64,000 nucleotides of DNA from the NCBI RefSeq assembly GCF_037975215.1, contig NZ_CP150239.1, positions 782,001 through 846,000 of the forward strand, given 5' to 3'. The translations under genes were made by a program, and so were the position numbers. The notes under the pieces were generated by a model. The model saw only the letters and a list, made by a program, of their open reading frames with translations, did no database searches and had not been told where the DNA came from. Origin of the DNA: Solibacillus sp. FSL R5-0449. GTDB taxonomy: Bacteria > Bacillota > Bacilli > Bacillales_A > Planococcaceae. Below, piece after piece: positions 16,754 to 25,246 of the stretch. The number at the start of each line of letters is the position of its first letter. Within the stretch, counting starts at the first letter, position 1.

Positions 16754-18142
16754 ATGAATTTTACTGCAAATGATGTTGAACAAATGATCGAAAATCAACG
16801 TGCTTTTTATTTTACGGGCGCTACAAAAGATGTAGAATTTCGTAAAGAACAGCTCGTAAAATTAAAGGAAACAATAAAAAAATATGAAGATCAAGTAATT
16901 GAAGCTTTAGCTCTCGATTTAAGAAAAAGCGAGTTTGAAGCATTCACAACTGAAATCGGTATTGTTTATGATAGTATTTCCTATTTTTTAAAAAATATAA
17001 ATAGCTGGATGGAACCGCAGCCTGTCAAAACACCGCTTCACTTCCAGCCTGCAAAAAGCTATGTTGTACGTGAACCATATGGAGTGACATTAATCATCGG
17101 GCCATTCAACTATCCATTCCAATTGATTATGGAGCCGTTGATCGGAGCGATTATCGGAGGAAATACGGCGATTGTTAAACCATCGGAATCTGCCGAAAAT
17201 ACAGCCTTTATTGTGAAAAAAATTCTGGAAGAAGTATTCCCTTCCGAATATGTACGTGTTGTAGAAGGGGAAAAGGATGAAGTAACGGCATTGATCCACG
17301 CATCTTTTGATTATATTTTCTTTACGGGAAGTGTAGCGGTAGGGAAGGTTGTGGCAAAAGCAGCTGCAGAACGCCTTACGCCGATTGCATTGGAATTGGG
17401 CGGAAAGAGTCCGGCAATTGTCGATCAGACGGCAAATCTGGATGTAGCGGCTAAACGGATTGTATGGGGGAAATTCAATAATACAGGACAAACATGTGTA
17501 GCGCCTGATTATGTTCTTGTCCATACAAGCGTTGCGAAAAAGTTTTCGCGTCTCGTAAAAAAAGCGATCAAAGAATTTTACGGTGATGATCCACAGCAAA
17601 GTAAGGACTACGGGCGTATTATTAATGAACGCCAATTCGACCGTCTGCAGACTATTTTAGATAGGGAACGAGATACGGTCGTATATGGTGGCCGTACAGA
17701 CCGAGAAGATTTATATATGGAACCGACCGTGCTCGAAAATATTACGTGGGATCGACCTTCGATGGAAGATGAATTGTTTGGACCAATTTTACCGGTGATG
17801 ACGTATGAAAATTTACCAAAAGCGATTCATGAAATTCGTCAATTGCCGAAACCGTTAAGTGCTTATTTGTTCTCGGAAAATGAAAAAGCGATCGATTACT
17901 TTTTAGAAGAGCTTCCGTTTGGCGGAGGCTGTATAAATGATGTCATTACGCATGTCGGCAATACGTATTTACCGTTTGGCGGAGTAGGGCCTTCAGGTGT
18001 GAAAGCATACCACGGAAAAGCAAGTTTTGAAAACTTCACACATCCGAAATCCATTTTGCACCGTTCTAATAAACTGGCAAATAGTCTGCTATATCCACCA
18101 TACAAGCAAAAAGTAAAGCTTGTCCGTACAATTATGAAATAA
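16754..18142 (+). CDS. ywdH: Aldehyde dehydrogenase (YwdH-like)
   Basis: 462 residues from ATG 16754, with GGGAAGG 9 bases upstream; an earlier ATG at 16745 abuts that site. It belongs to the class-3 aldehyde dehydrogenases that oxidise fatty or aromatic aldehydes with NAD(P). Key motifs are PFNYPFQL (cofactor region), FTGSVAVGK, the general base Glu in LELGGKSP and the catalytic Cys in NTGQTCVAPDY. The C-terminus is hydrophobic and basic, suggesting membrane association. It ends at a shared terminator. Confidence 0.9.
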   Translation: MNFTANDVEQMIENQRAFYFTGATKDVEFRKEQLVKLKETIKKYEDQVIEALALDLRKSEFEAFTTEIGIVYDSISYFLKNINSWMEPQPVKTPLHFQPAKSYVVREPYGVTLIIGPFNYPFQLIMEPLIGAIIGGNTAIVKPSESAENTAFIVKKILEEVFPSEYVRVVEGEKDEVTALIHASFDYIFFTGSVAVGKVVAKAAAERLTPIALELGGKSPAIVDQTANLDVAAKRIVWGKFNNTGQTCVAPDYVLVHTSVAKKFSRLVKKAIKEFYGDDPQQSKDYGRIINERQFDRLQTILDRERDTVVYGGRTDREDLYMEPTVLENITWDRPSMEDELFGPILPVMTYENLPKAIHEIRQLPKPLSAYLFSENEKAIDYFLEELPFGGGCINDVITHVGNTYLPFGGVGPSGVKAYHGKASFENFTHPKSILHRSNKLANSLLYPPYKQKVKLVRTIMK

Positions 18143-18148
18143 TGAAAA

Positions 18149-18186
18149 GAAGGCTTTCCCGTTAATTCCAGGAAAGCCTTCATCTA
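18149..18186. terminator. Bidirectional terminator
   Basis: The 11-bp stem GAAGGCTTTCC / GGAAAGCCTTC lies between convergent ywdH and the kinase gene; the T-tract is better for the minus strand. Confidence 0.8.
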
Positions 18187-19764
18187 TTATTCTGTCATAA
18201 TCGGAAACGTTAATAATATTTCAGTACCGACATGCTGCTTGCTTTTAATTTGGATGGACCCTTGATGATCTTGTACAATTTTATTGATAATCATCATGCC
18301 AAGCCCTGTTCCATTAGTTTTCGTCGTATAGAAAGGTTCGAACATCCGGTCCAGCACATGTTGTGGAATACCACATCCCGTATCAATAATTTGAATACGG
18401 ATCTCTTTTTCGTCTTTACTTTTGCATACTTGCAATGTAATGGAACCATCTTCATTGATCGCTTCGATCGCATTTTTGAATAAATTTATAAACACTTGCT
18501 TGAGTTGATTTTTATTTCCTAAAATTGTAATGTTCAAAAATTCATTAATAATTTTTAAAGAAATCGCTTTTGACTGGAACTCGTATTGAAGAAACTGGAC
18601 GACCTCGGATAAAGCTTCCGCCAAATTAATCGGCGCATACTGATTAGCCTGAGGTTTTGATAATACAAGGAACTCCGATAAAATTAATTCAATTCGCTCG
18701 GTTTCATTTTGAATGAGCTTTGTATACTCATAGTAAGGCGAATCCGGATCTTCGTTCATCATTTGAACATAGCCGGAAATTACCGTCATTGGATTGCGGA
18801 TTTCATGAGCAACACCCGCGGCAAGCTCTCCGACAAGCCGTAATTTTTCCGACTGCAAAATCAGATTTTCATTTTCTTTAATGTAGGAAATGTCCCGTGA
18901 AATGACAGATGATCCGATAATCTCACCATGCGGACTCAAAATAGGTGACAATGAAATTTGTGCATCAAAAAAAGTGCCGTCTTTTCTCATATCGGTCGTT
19001 TCGTGGAGCCGATACTTTTTTCCGAGCATCAAATCATCTTTCCTTTGCTTCGATTCTTCCTCATTTTCCGGGGGAATCAGCGGTAAAACACGCCCTAATG
19101 CCTCCTCCTTAGACCAGCCATACAATTTCTCGAATGCAGGATTGACCGCAATAACACGGTCTTCCAAATCAAATACAGCAATTGCATCATTAGCCTGTTC
19201 GAAAAACAAATGCAAATAGGCATGTTTGGAATTTAAATAATATTCACGGTCAATTGCATTTTTTTCTAGCTTTAACCAAATCTGTTTTATTAAAAAACTT
19301 TGTCCAATACTCATAATGCAAATCGCCATCAAAAAGCTGAAAAGTAAAAGTTGATCATCTGAGTTAAAACTATGGTAGGGAATCATCGATAACGTATTTA
19401 AAATATAGATTTCGATGAATACTAAAATAATGTTGATGAAAGAAATTATATAAGAACGGTAAATGGTTAAAGTCGCGATTACCCAGATAAAAGTATAAAA
19501 CGAAAGTATACTCACATTTTGATAGTTAAATAGGAAAACAGTGATATGCCATGTACATATCAAAATAATTTGCAGCACTTTGGGGGGCGTTTTTAAATAA
19601 TATAAAGCGATGAGCATAATGCAACTACCGATACTAATACCTAAAAACGAATAAGGATGCTTGAACAGCTGTGTAGCAATGACAGTAATAAAAATAAGCG
19701 TCGAGAAAAAATAAGTAATTACCATAAGCAGATTTCGCTTATTTAAAATCTCTTGTTGCTGCAT
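18187..19764 (-). CDS. Membrane PAS sensor histidine kinase (sporulation-kinase type)
   Basis: 525 residues from the ATG at 19762-19764 (MQQQEILN), which has GAGGTG 4 bases upstream. Residues 10-165 contain about six membrane helices. A PAS domain with PAC motif covers about 185-298, HisKA with His320 (AAGVAHEIRNPM) follows, then HATPase_c with N (FKNAIEA) and G boxes (DTGCGIP, GTGLGM). No response regulator is adjacent. Orphan kinases of this build feed the Spo0F/Spo0A phosphorelay (KinB/KinE/KinC class), so a role in the sporulation decision is likely but inferred. Confidence 0.85.
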   Translation of the reverse strand: MQQQEILNKRNLLMVITYFFSTLIFITVIATQLFKHPYSFLGISIGSCIMLIALYYLKTPPKVLQIILICTWHITVFLFNYQNVSILSFYTFIWVIATLTIYRSYIISFINIILVFIEIYILNTLSMIPYHSFNSDDQLLLFSFLMAICIMSIGQSFLIKQIWLKLEKNAIDREYYLNSKHAYLHLFFEQANDAIAVFDLEDRVIAVNPAFEKLYGWSKEEALGRVLPLIPPENEEESKQRKDDLMLGKKYRLHETTDMRKDGTFFDAQISLSPILSPHGEIIGSSVISRDISYIKENENLILQSEKLRLVGELAAGVAHEIRNPMTVISGYVQMMNEDPDSPYYEYTKLIQNETERIELILSEFLVLSKPQANQYAPINLAEALSEVVQFLQYEFQSKAISLKIINEFLNITILGNKNQLKQVFINLFKNAIEAINEDGSITLQVCKSKDEKEIRIQIIDTGCGIPQHVLDRMFEPFYTTKTNGTGLGMMIINKIVQDHQGSIQIKSKQHVGTEILLTFPIMTE

Positions 19765-20119
19765 AAAACACCTCGGATAAGTAATATTAACTATAATGAT
19801 ACAGTAATTCATGATGTCGATAAATGACGAATTTTGATATGATAGATATATCGTATAAATAAATTAAATAAGAACGAATTGGAGTTTTTAATTTTAAATA
19901 TAATTTTAGGTCCTAATTTCAGTATTTTGAGTCAATAATACGAAAATGAACTTATGTATTATATGTCCATAGTCCTTATATTGCAAACATGTTTATTTTA
20001 TACGGAAACATTACAGATGTTGAAAAGCGTGGAAATTTCAATCTATGCACAGTATGATGATTAGTACATAGAAGAAAATTATCATTCGCAATTATATTGC
20101 AATTGTGGGGGAAAGAATT
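19765..20119. other. Divergent intergenic region, kinase / murE
   Basis: About 355 AT-rich bases with the promoters of both genes. On the minus strand a TATAGT lies about 30 bases before the kinase start. I see no repeat, riboswitch or strong hairpin. Confidence 0.4.
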
Positions 20120-21589
20120 ATGTATGCAGAAGAACTTTTAAGTACACTGATGCAAAAGAAAGTTGTAGGTCAACTACCGAAACTGATTAAAGATATTGCA
20201 ATTGACTCGCGCAGTGTACAGCCAAACAGTTTATTTATATGTATAAAAGGTTTTACAGTGGACGGGCATGATTATGCTCAAAAGGCAGTTGATGCAGGTG
20301 CAACTGTAATTGTTACAGAACGTCTATTACAGTTGGATGGAGAAATTGCACAAGTAATCGTAAAAAATACGACACGTACACTTGGCATTTTAGCGGCAAA
20401 GTTTTTTGATTATCCATCGAAGGATATTATGATGATCGGAGTTACAGGTACAAATGGGAAAACTAGCGTATCTGGAATTATCCACAATATATTAATCGGA
20501 CTTGGCGAAAAATCGGCATTGTCAGGAACAATCGGTTTTAATTTAAATGGTGTACTGTACGAATCGGCAAACACGACAAGTGATTCATTAAATACACAAC
20601 AGATGATTTTTCGTGCAAAAAGTGAAGGCTGCCGTGCAATGGTGATGGAAGTTTCATCACACGGTTTAGCATTGGGCCGTTTAGCCGGTGTTGACTACGA
20701 TGTGGCGGTATTTACGAATTTAACGCATGATCATTTAGATTTCCACGGTACGATGGAAAACTACGGGAACACAAAAGGTTTGCTGTTTTCTCAGCTAGGA
20801 CAAGACTTGGAGAAGAACAAGCATGTCGTATTAAATGCTGATGATCCTTGGTCTGAGCGCTATGCGGAAATGACACCGTTCCCAATTTGGACGTACGGAT
20901 TGCATAATAATGCGATTTTCCGTGCAGTAAACTGCAATTATGAAAATGGAATGACGCGATTCGATATGGAAACACCGGAGGGTACATTCCCGGTATCAAT
21001 GCATTTACTGGGCGAGTTTAATATTTACAATGTCCTTGCAGCAACAGCCGTGTTCTATGCCCGCGGTTTCCCGATTGATGTTATTATTGAACAAATTGAA
21101 ATGCTGCCGCCAGTCAAAGGGCGTATGGAGAAAGTAGAATCGGATTTACCGATTCAAATGTTCATCGACTATGCTCATACACCGGATGCGATTGAAAAAG
21201 CGATCAATGCGGCAATGCCATATAAAAAACCGGAAAATAAATTAATTTTCCTTGTTGGCACTGGTGGCGGACGGGATAAAACAAAACGTCCGACAATGGC
21301 AGAAAAAGCATCGGTTGCAGATTATGTAGTCTTGACAACGGATGATCCACGCTATGAGGAATTTGACAGTATTACAGGTGATTTGGCAAAAGGTATGAAA
21401 CATAAAAATTATGCCTGTATCGGTGACCGTGCCGAAGCCGTTAGACATGCGGTAAGTGTTGCAAATCCTGGTGATATCATTATTTTCGCTGGTAAAGGTC
21501 ATGAGGATTACCAAATTATCGAAAATACAAAATATCCGCATAGTGATGCGAAAATTGCGATTGAAGCTGGAAAGTTAAAATTTGTATAG
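20120..21589 (+). CDS. murE: UDP-N-acetylmuramoyl-tripeptide synthetase MurE
   Basis: 489 residues from ATG 20120 behind GGGGGAAAG. MurE adds the third amino acid to UDP-MurNAc-L-Ala-D-Glu. The three Mur domains are present: N-terminal UDP-binding (IAIDSRSVQPNSLF), central ATPase with GVTGTNGKTS, and C-terminal KGRMEKV onwards. The amino-acid motif near residue 405 reads DDPR. Diaminopimelate-adding enzymes have DNPR and lysine-adding ones D(D/N)P(N/A), so this is intermediate. It stands outside any mur/dcw cluster, suggesting a dedicated ligase. It has its own terminator. Confidence 0.93.
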   Translation: MYAEELLSTLMQKKVVGQLPKLIKDIAIDSRSVQPNSLFICIKGFTVDGHDYAQKAVDAGATVIVTERLLQLDGEIAQVIVKNTTRTLGILAAKFFDYPSKDIMMIGVTGTNGKTSVSGIIHNILIGLGEKSALSGTIGFNLNGVLYESANTTSDSLNTQQMIFRAKSEGCRAMVMEVSSHGLALGRLAGVDYDVAVFTNLTHDHLDFHGTMENYGNTKGLLFSQLGQDLEKNKHVVLNADDPWSERYAEMTPFPIWTYGLHNNAIFRAVNCNYENGMTRFDMETPEGTFPVSMHLLGEFNIYNVLAATAVFYARGFPIDVIIEQIEMLPPVKGRMEKVESDLPIQMFIDYAHTPDAIEKAINAAMPYKKPENKLIFLVGTGGGRDKTKRPTMAEKASVADYVVLTTDDPRYEEFDSITGDLAKGMKHKNYACIGDRAEAVRHAVSVANPGDIIIFAGKGHEDYQIIENTKYPHSDAKIAIEAGKLKFV

Positions 21590-21608
21590 ATTATGCTATA
21601 ATTTTTTC

Positions 21609-21652
21609 AAATCCACCGTGTTAACGTAATAGCGTTAGCGGTGGATTTTTTT
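21609..21652 (+). terminator. Terminator after murE
   Basis: The 10-bp stem AAATCCACCG / CGGTGGATTT has an inner TAACG/CGTTA pairing and seven T's, which run into the ribosome site of the next gene. Confidence 0.88.
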
Positions 21653-21665
21653 GGAGGTGACAAAA

Positions 21666-22226
21666 ATGATCTATTCATTTTTACTTAGTATGATTGCGTA
21701 CTGCACTGTAAGCTTCCCGATTTATTGCATATTGCGCGTGTTTTATATGAAAAATAAAACTAGATACGCGTGGCGCGAATTGACAATGCTTTTATTTTTC
21801 TTTTACAGTGTCAGTATCTTTTCCCAAACGATTATTCCAGATTTCCAAATGTCGAATGGACAGATCATTTTTGATACTTCCACCGCATATGTGCGCAGCA
21901 ATTTTACCCCATTACAAACAATTATGCTGTATTATGACCAATTGAATGGACCATTGGCTAATATTGCATTTTATAATTTGGCAGGCAATATTGTCCTGTT
22001 TATACCTTTTGGTTTCTTTATTCCGCTATTATGGGGAAAATTCAGAGGATGGCGTATTATGCATGTCGTCGCGTTTACGATTCCGTTATTTATTGAAGGG
22101 ACTCAATATTTTATTGGTCGTAGTATAGATGTCGATGATGTATTATTAAATGCAATCGCCATTGTAATCGGTTTTATGCTTTTCAAAGTTTTGCGGAGAT
22201 TACGGAAAATGAGCCTAGCAAAGTAA
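21666..22226 (+). CDS. VanZ-family membrane protein
   Basis: 186 residues from ATG 21666 behind GGAGGTGA. Four to five membrane helices carry the VanZ motifs NLAGNIVLFIPFGFFIPLLW and a late EGTQYFIGRSIDVDDVLLN. VanZ proteins have been linked to low-level teicoplanin and lipoglycopeptide resistance, but their biochemistry is unresolved. The ribosome site directly abuts the murE terminator, so a promoter of its own is not obvious and readthrough from murE is likely. Confidence 0.88.
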   Translation: MIYSFLLSMIAYCTVSFPIYCILRVFYMKNKTRYAWRELTMLLFFFYSVSIFSQTIIPDFQMSNGQIIFDTSTAYVRSNFTPLQTIMLYYDQLNGPLANIAFYNLAGNIVLFIPFGFFIPLLWGKFRGWRIMHVVAFTIPLFIEGTQYFIGRSIDVDDVLLNAIAIVIGFMLFKVLRRLRKMSLAK

Positions 22227-22292
22227 AAAAGGTTGTAACAAATGACTGTTGTCTTTTAAAATAAGAAAGTATGAAAAAAGGAGACGAAATTA

Positions 22293-23864
22293 ATGACTTT
22301 AGAACAAGATATATTAGCGCGTCGTACATTCGCCATCATCAGTCACCCGGATGCTGGTAAAACGACGATTACAGAAAAACTACTATTATTCGGTGGTGCG
22401 ATTCGTGACGCAGGAACAGTAAAAGGAAAGAAGTCAGGTAAGTTTGCGACATCTGACTGGATGGAGATCGAGAAACAACGTGGGATCTCGGTTACTTCTT
22501 CTGTTATGCAGTTCGATTACTCAGGCTGCCGTGTAAACATTCTGGATACACCTGGACACCAAGACTTCTCGGAAGATACGTACCGTACGTTAATGGCTGT
22601 AGACTCGGCTGTCATGGTAGTCGATGCGGCTAAAGGGATCGAGGCCCAAACATTAAAGCTATTCAAAGTTTGTAAAATGCGCGGTATTCCGATTTTTACA
22701 TTTATCAATAAATTGGACCGTCAAGGGAAAGAGCCGTTGGAACTTATTGAAGAATTGGAAGAGGTTCTTGGTATTAACGCATACCCGATGAACTGGCCGA
22801 TTGGTATGGGGAAAGAGTTCCTGGGCATTTACGACCGTTACAACAAGCGTATCGAGCAGTTCCGAGTAGAAGAAGGTGACCGCTACTTGCCACTTGATGA
22901 AGAAGGACATTTAGCTGTTGATAACGATATGAAAAAAACATCGTATTATTCACAGGCAATCGACGATATCGAACTTCTGAATGAAGCTGGAAATGAATAT
23001 TCAGAAGATAAAATTGCTCGTGGTGAATTGACACCGGTATTTTTCGGATCGGCATTAACGAATTTCGGTGTACAGACATTCCTTGATACGTATTTAAAAT
23101 TTGCACCGATTCCTCAGCCTCGTATTACGGAAGATGAGCAATTTATCGATCCTGTTGATCATGGCGAATTTTCTGGATTCATTTTCAAAATTCAAGCGAA
23201 TATGAACCCGGCACACCGTGACCGTATTGCATTCGTGCGTATCGTATCAGGTAAATTTGAGCGCGGTATGAACATGACACTTTCACGTACAGGTAAATCG
23301 TTCAAAGTGACACAGTCAACACAGTTCCTTGCAGATGATCGTGAAACAGTAAATGAAGCTGTTGCTGGTGACATTATCGGTCTTTATGATACAGGTACGT
23401 ATCAAATTGGAGATACGGTAGTCGGCGGCAAGAAAACATTCAACTTTGAAAAATTACCTCAATTCACACCTGAAATTTTCATGAAAGTTTCGGCGAAAAA
23501 CGTAATGAAAGGGAAGCAATTCCAAAAAGGTGTGCTGCAATTAGTACAAGAAGGCGCAATTCAGTATTTCAAAACAATGCATACTGAAGAAGTAATTCTT
23601 GGTGCGGTTGGTCAATTACAGTTTGAAGTATTCCAGCACCGAATGATTAATGAATACAATGTAGAAGTAATTATGCAGCCGATTGGCAGCAAAATTGCAC
23701 GTTGGATTGAAAACGAAGAAGATGTGAAAGATTCAATGCATTCTCAGCGTTCAATGCTTGTGAAAGACCGTTTCGATAATAAAGTATTTTTATTTGAAAA
23801 CGAATTTGCGATGCGCTGGTTCTCTGAGAAAAACGAAAACATTCAATTATACAGCTTACTATAA
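22293..23864 (+). CDS. prfC: Peptide chain release factor 3 (RF3)
   Basis: 523 residues. It is a translational GTPase that recycles RF1/RF2 after termination. Motifs are G1 SHPDAGKTT, a switch II/G3 region DTPGHQD, G4 NKLDR, and the RF3-specific [10 protein letters not shown] start and [12 protein letters not shown]. The AAAGGAG ribosome site lies 9 bases upstream. It is monocistronic, followed by a strong terminator and then repeat array A. Confidence 0.96.
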   Translation: MTLEQDILARRTFAIISHPDAGKTTITEKLLLFGGAIRDAGTVKGKKSGKFATSDWMEIEKQRGISVTSSVMQFDYSGCRVNILDTPGHQDFSEDTYRTLMAVDSAVMVVDAAKGIEAQTLKLFKVCKMRGIPIFTFINKLDRQGKEPLELIEELEEVLGINAYPMNWPIGMGKEFLGIYDRYNKRIEQFRVEEGDRYLPLDEEGHLAVDNDMKKTSYYSQAIDDIELLNEAGNEYSEDKIARGELTPVFFGSALTNFGVQTFLDTYLKFAPIPQPRITEDEQFIDPVDHGEFSGFIFKIQANMNPAHRDRIAFVRIVSGKFERGMNMTLSRTGKSFKVTQSTQFLADDRETVNEAVAGDIIGLYDTGTYQIGDTVVGGKKTFNFEKLPQFTPEIFMKVSAKNVMKGKQFQKGVLQLVQEGAIQYFKTMHTEEVILGAVGQLQFEVFQHRMINEYNVEVIMQPIGSKIARWIENEEDVKDSMHSQRSMLVKDRFDNKVFLFENEFAMRWFSEKNENIQLYSLL

Positions 23865-23880
23865 TTGAATAATTAATAAG

Positions 23881-23921
23881 CCCCGGCAATTTTCTTTGTA
23901 AGAGAATTGCCGGGGTTTTTT
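23881..23921 (+). terminator. Terminator after prfC
   Basis: CCCCGGCAATT pairs with AATTGCCGGGG and is followed by TTTTTT. Confidence 0.92.
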
Positions 23922-23961
23922 GCATTTTGAGGGAATGAGGGTGTCGTGAGCAGGGCATTTA

Positions 23962-24235
23962 TTAGAAGTTTTAGACTGAAATATAGAAAAGAAAAAGCGA
24001 AAAGTAGAACTCCCCGGTGTCAAAGTAGAATGTTTTGACCGAAATGTGGAACGAAATAGAGAGAAGTGGAACCCGAAAATTTATTATAAGTTTACGAATT
24101 AAATGTAGAAAGTAAAGAGAGAAAAGTAGAATGTTTTTAGGGGAAATTGGAACTATTCATCCGGAAAGTAGAACAAAAGTGTGAAAAAAGAGAACCGGGT
24201 CCGGATATTAGAATAGTTACGATAGAAAGCAGAAC
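23962..24235 (+). repeat. 21-bp periodic GTAGAAC array (copy A, 14 units)
   Basis: A 7-base core, mostly GTAGAAC or TTAGAAC with single changes, starts at 23962, 23983, 24004, 24025, 24046, 24066, 24084 (weak), 24105, 24126, 24147, 24168, 24189, 24208 and 24229. Ten of the 13 steps are exactly 21 bases. The 12-14-base spacers differ but often end GAAA. A G-rich header (about 23930-23957) follows the prfC terminator. No continuous reading frame runs through the array. It fills the space between convergent prfC and the NRDE gene. Copies B and C are at 44352 and 60338. Confidence 0.88.
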
Positions 24236-24266
24236 TCCTTCCCGGTCTCCGTTATTTGCCAATCAC

Positions 24267-25031
24267 TTATTCTCCTGCATTAATACGGTAAGAACGGTCA
24301 AATTTAAATTTCCCGTTTTCATATGTCCGTTCTAGAAAATCAATCTCTCTATTATTTTTGAAAACAATAGCTGTGGAGCAGCGCGTACCGTAATTAGGAA
24401 GTTTTACAAATTGGGCGGATAAGGATCTTTCCAGATGGATACCTACACCAGTATTTGGCAATACTTCATCTTGTGCGATTTCAGCATTTGCCAAAAGCGA
24501 GATGAGTGTATTCATTTCGACTGCATCTTCTTCGACTGTATTTTCCAATACAGTTTTAGCAGCAGTTACTTTTGGCCATGGTGTATTGAAAGTAGCGTTA
24601 CTCACACCGTGAATTCCGCTTTCTATCATACTGTGTTCATCGTAAATATTATTGTAATGATGCATGTCTTCACCGTCATAAAGCAAAACATTGAAACCTC
24701 CGTACAAATCTCTTTTTGAACGCAGTGACTGGATAAAAGCGTCTGTCGATTCTGTAGCAGTTAGAAACAACCGTACAATTTCTCCACGTGACAATTGGCC
24801 GGTTTCAGGAAGGCGCGGATCACGGTAATTTGTAATGGCAGCAAAACGGCCATTTTTTGACAGCCCCATCCAGCTGCCCTGCTGACGTAAATCTCGTCCG
24901 GCTAATATTTCAGGTTCATCTTCCCAAAAATGGGCAGCTGCTGTCGGCCGGTCGTAAAATTCGTCACGGTTCGCAACGACGATGAGCGGATAAGATGGAT
25001 GAACTTTATAGGAAAATGCAATTAAACACAT
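24267..25031 (-). CDS. NRDE-family protein (TANGO2-like)
   Basis: 254 residues starting at the ATG 25029-25031 (MCLIAFSY). The defining ANRDEFYDRPT motif lies near residue 20, and WAG-like GRDLRQQGSWMGLSKNGRFAA follows. NRDE/TANGO2 proteins are widespread; eukaryotic members are tied to lipid and haem handling, and the bacterial role is unknown. The Cys2 behind the initiator Met is the conserved potential N-terminal nucleophile. It is a single gene. Confidence 0.88.
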   Translation of the reverse strand: MCLIAFSYKVHPSYPLIVVANRDEFYDRPTAAAHFWEDEPEILAGRDLRQQGSWMGLSKNGRFAAITNYRDPRLPETGQLSRGEIVRLFLTATESTDAFIQSLRSKRDLYGGFNVLLYDGEDMHHYNNIYDEHSMIESGIHGVSNATFNTPWPKVTAAKTVLENTVEEDAVEMNTLISLLANAEIAQDEVLPNTGVGIHLERSLSAQFVKLPNYGTRCSTAIVFKNNREIDFLERTYENGKFKFDRSYRINAGE

Positions 25032-25246
25032 AAATGGACCCCCGTAGCTTGTAGTGTAGGCAATGCATTCCAGCAAGGAATTCACTGGAGCTGAAAATCC
25101 AGACTAATAAAACCATGCCTACTTTGTATGATTTTTTGTAACATTTTGCTGTAAAAATGTAAGTTTTGTCGGATGATAAAAGGGAAAAAGATAGCTCTAC
25201 CCGAATTTTAATGAATATAAAGACAAATTGAAAGGACTTTCCACCG

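Noticed and set aside
23962-24235. CRISPR array interpretation of the 21-bp repeats
   Set aside because: The repeated core is only 7 bases with 12-14-base spacers, and no cas genes are present.
24147-24335. 62-codon frame running through the end of array A
   Set aside because: It starts inside a repeat core and overlaps the NRDE gene; the 21-base period is not kept in one frame over the array, so a coiled-coil coding origin is not supported.
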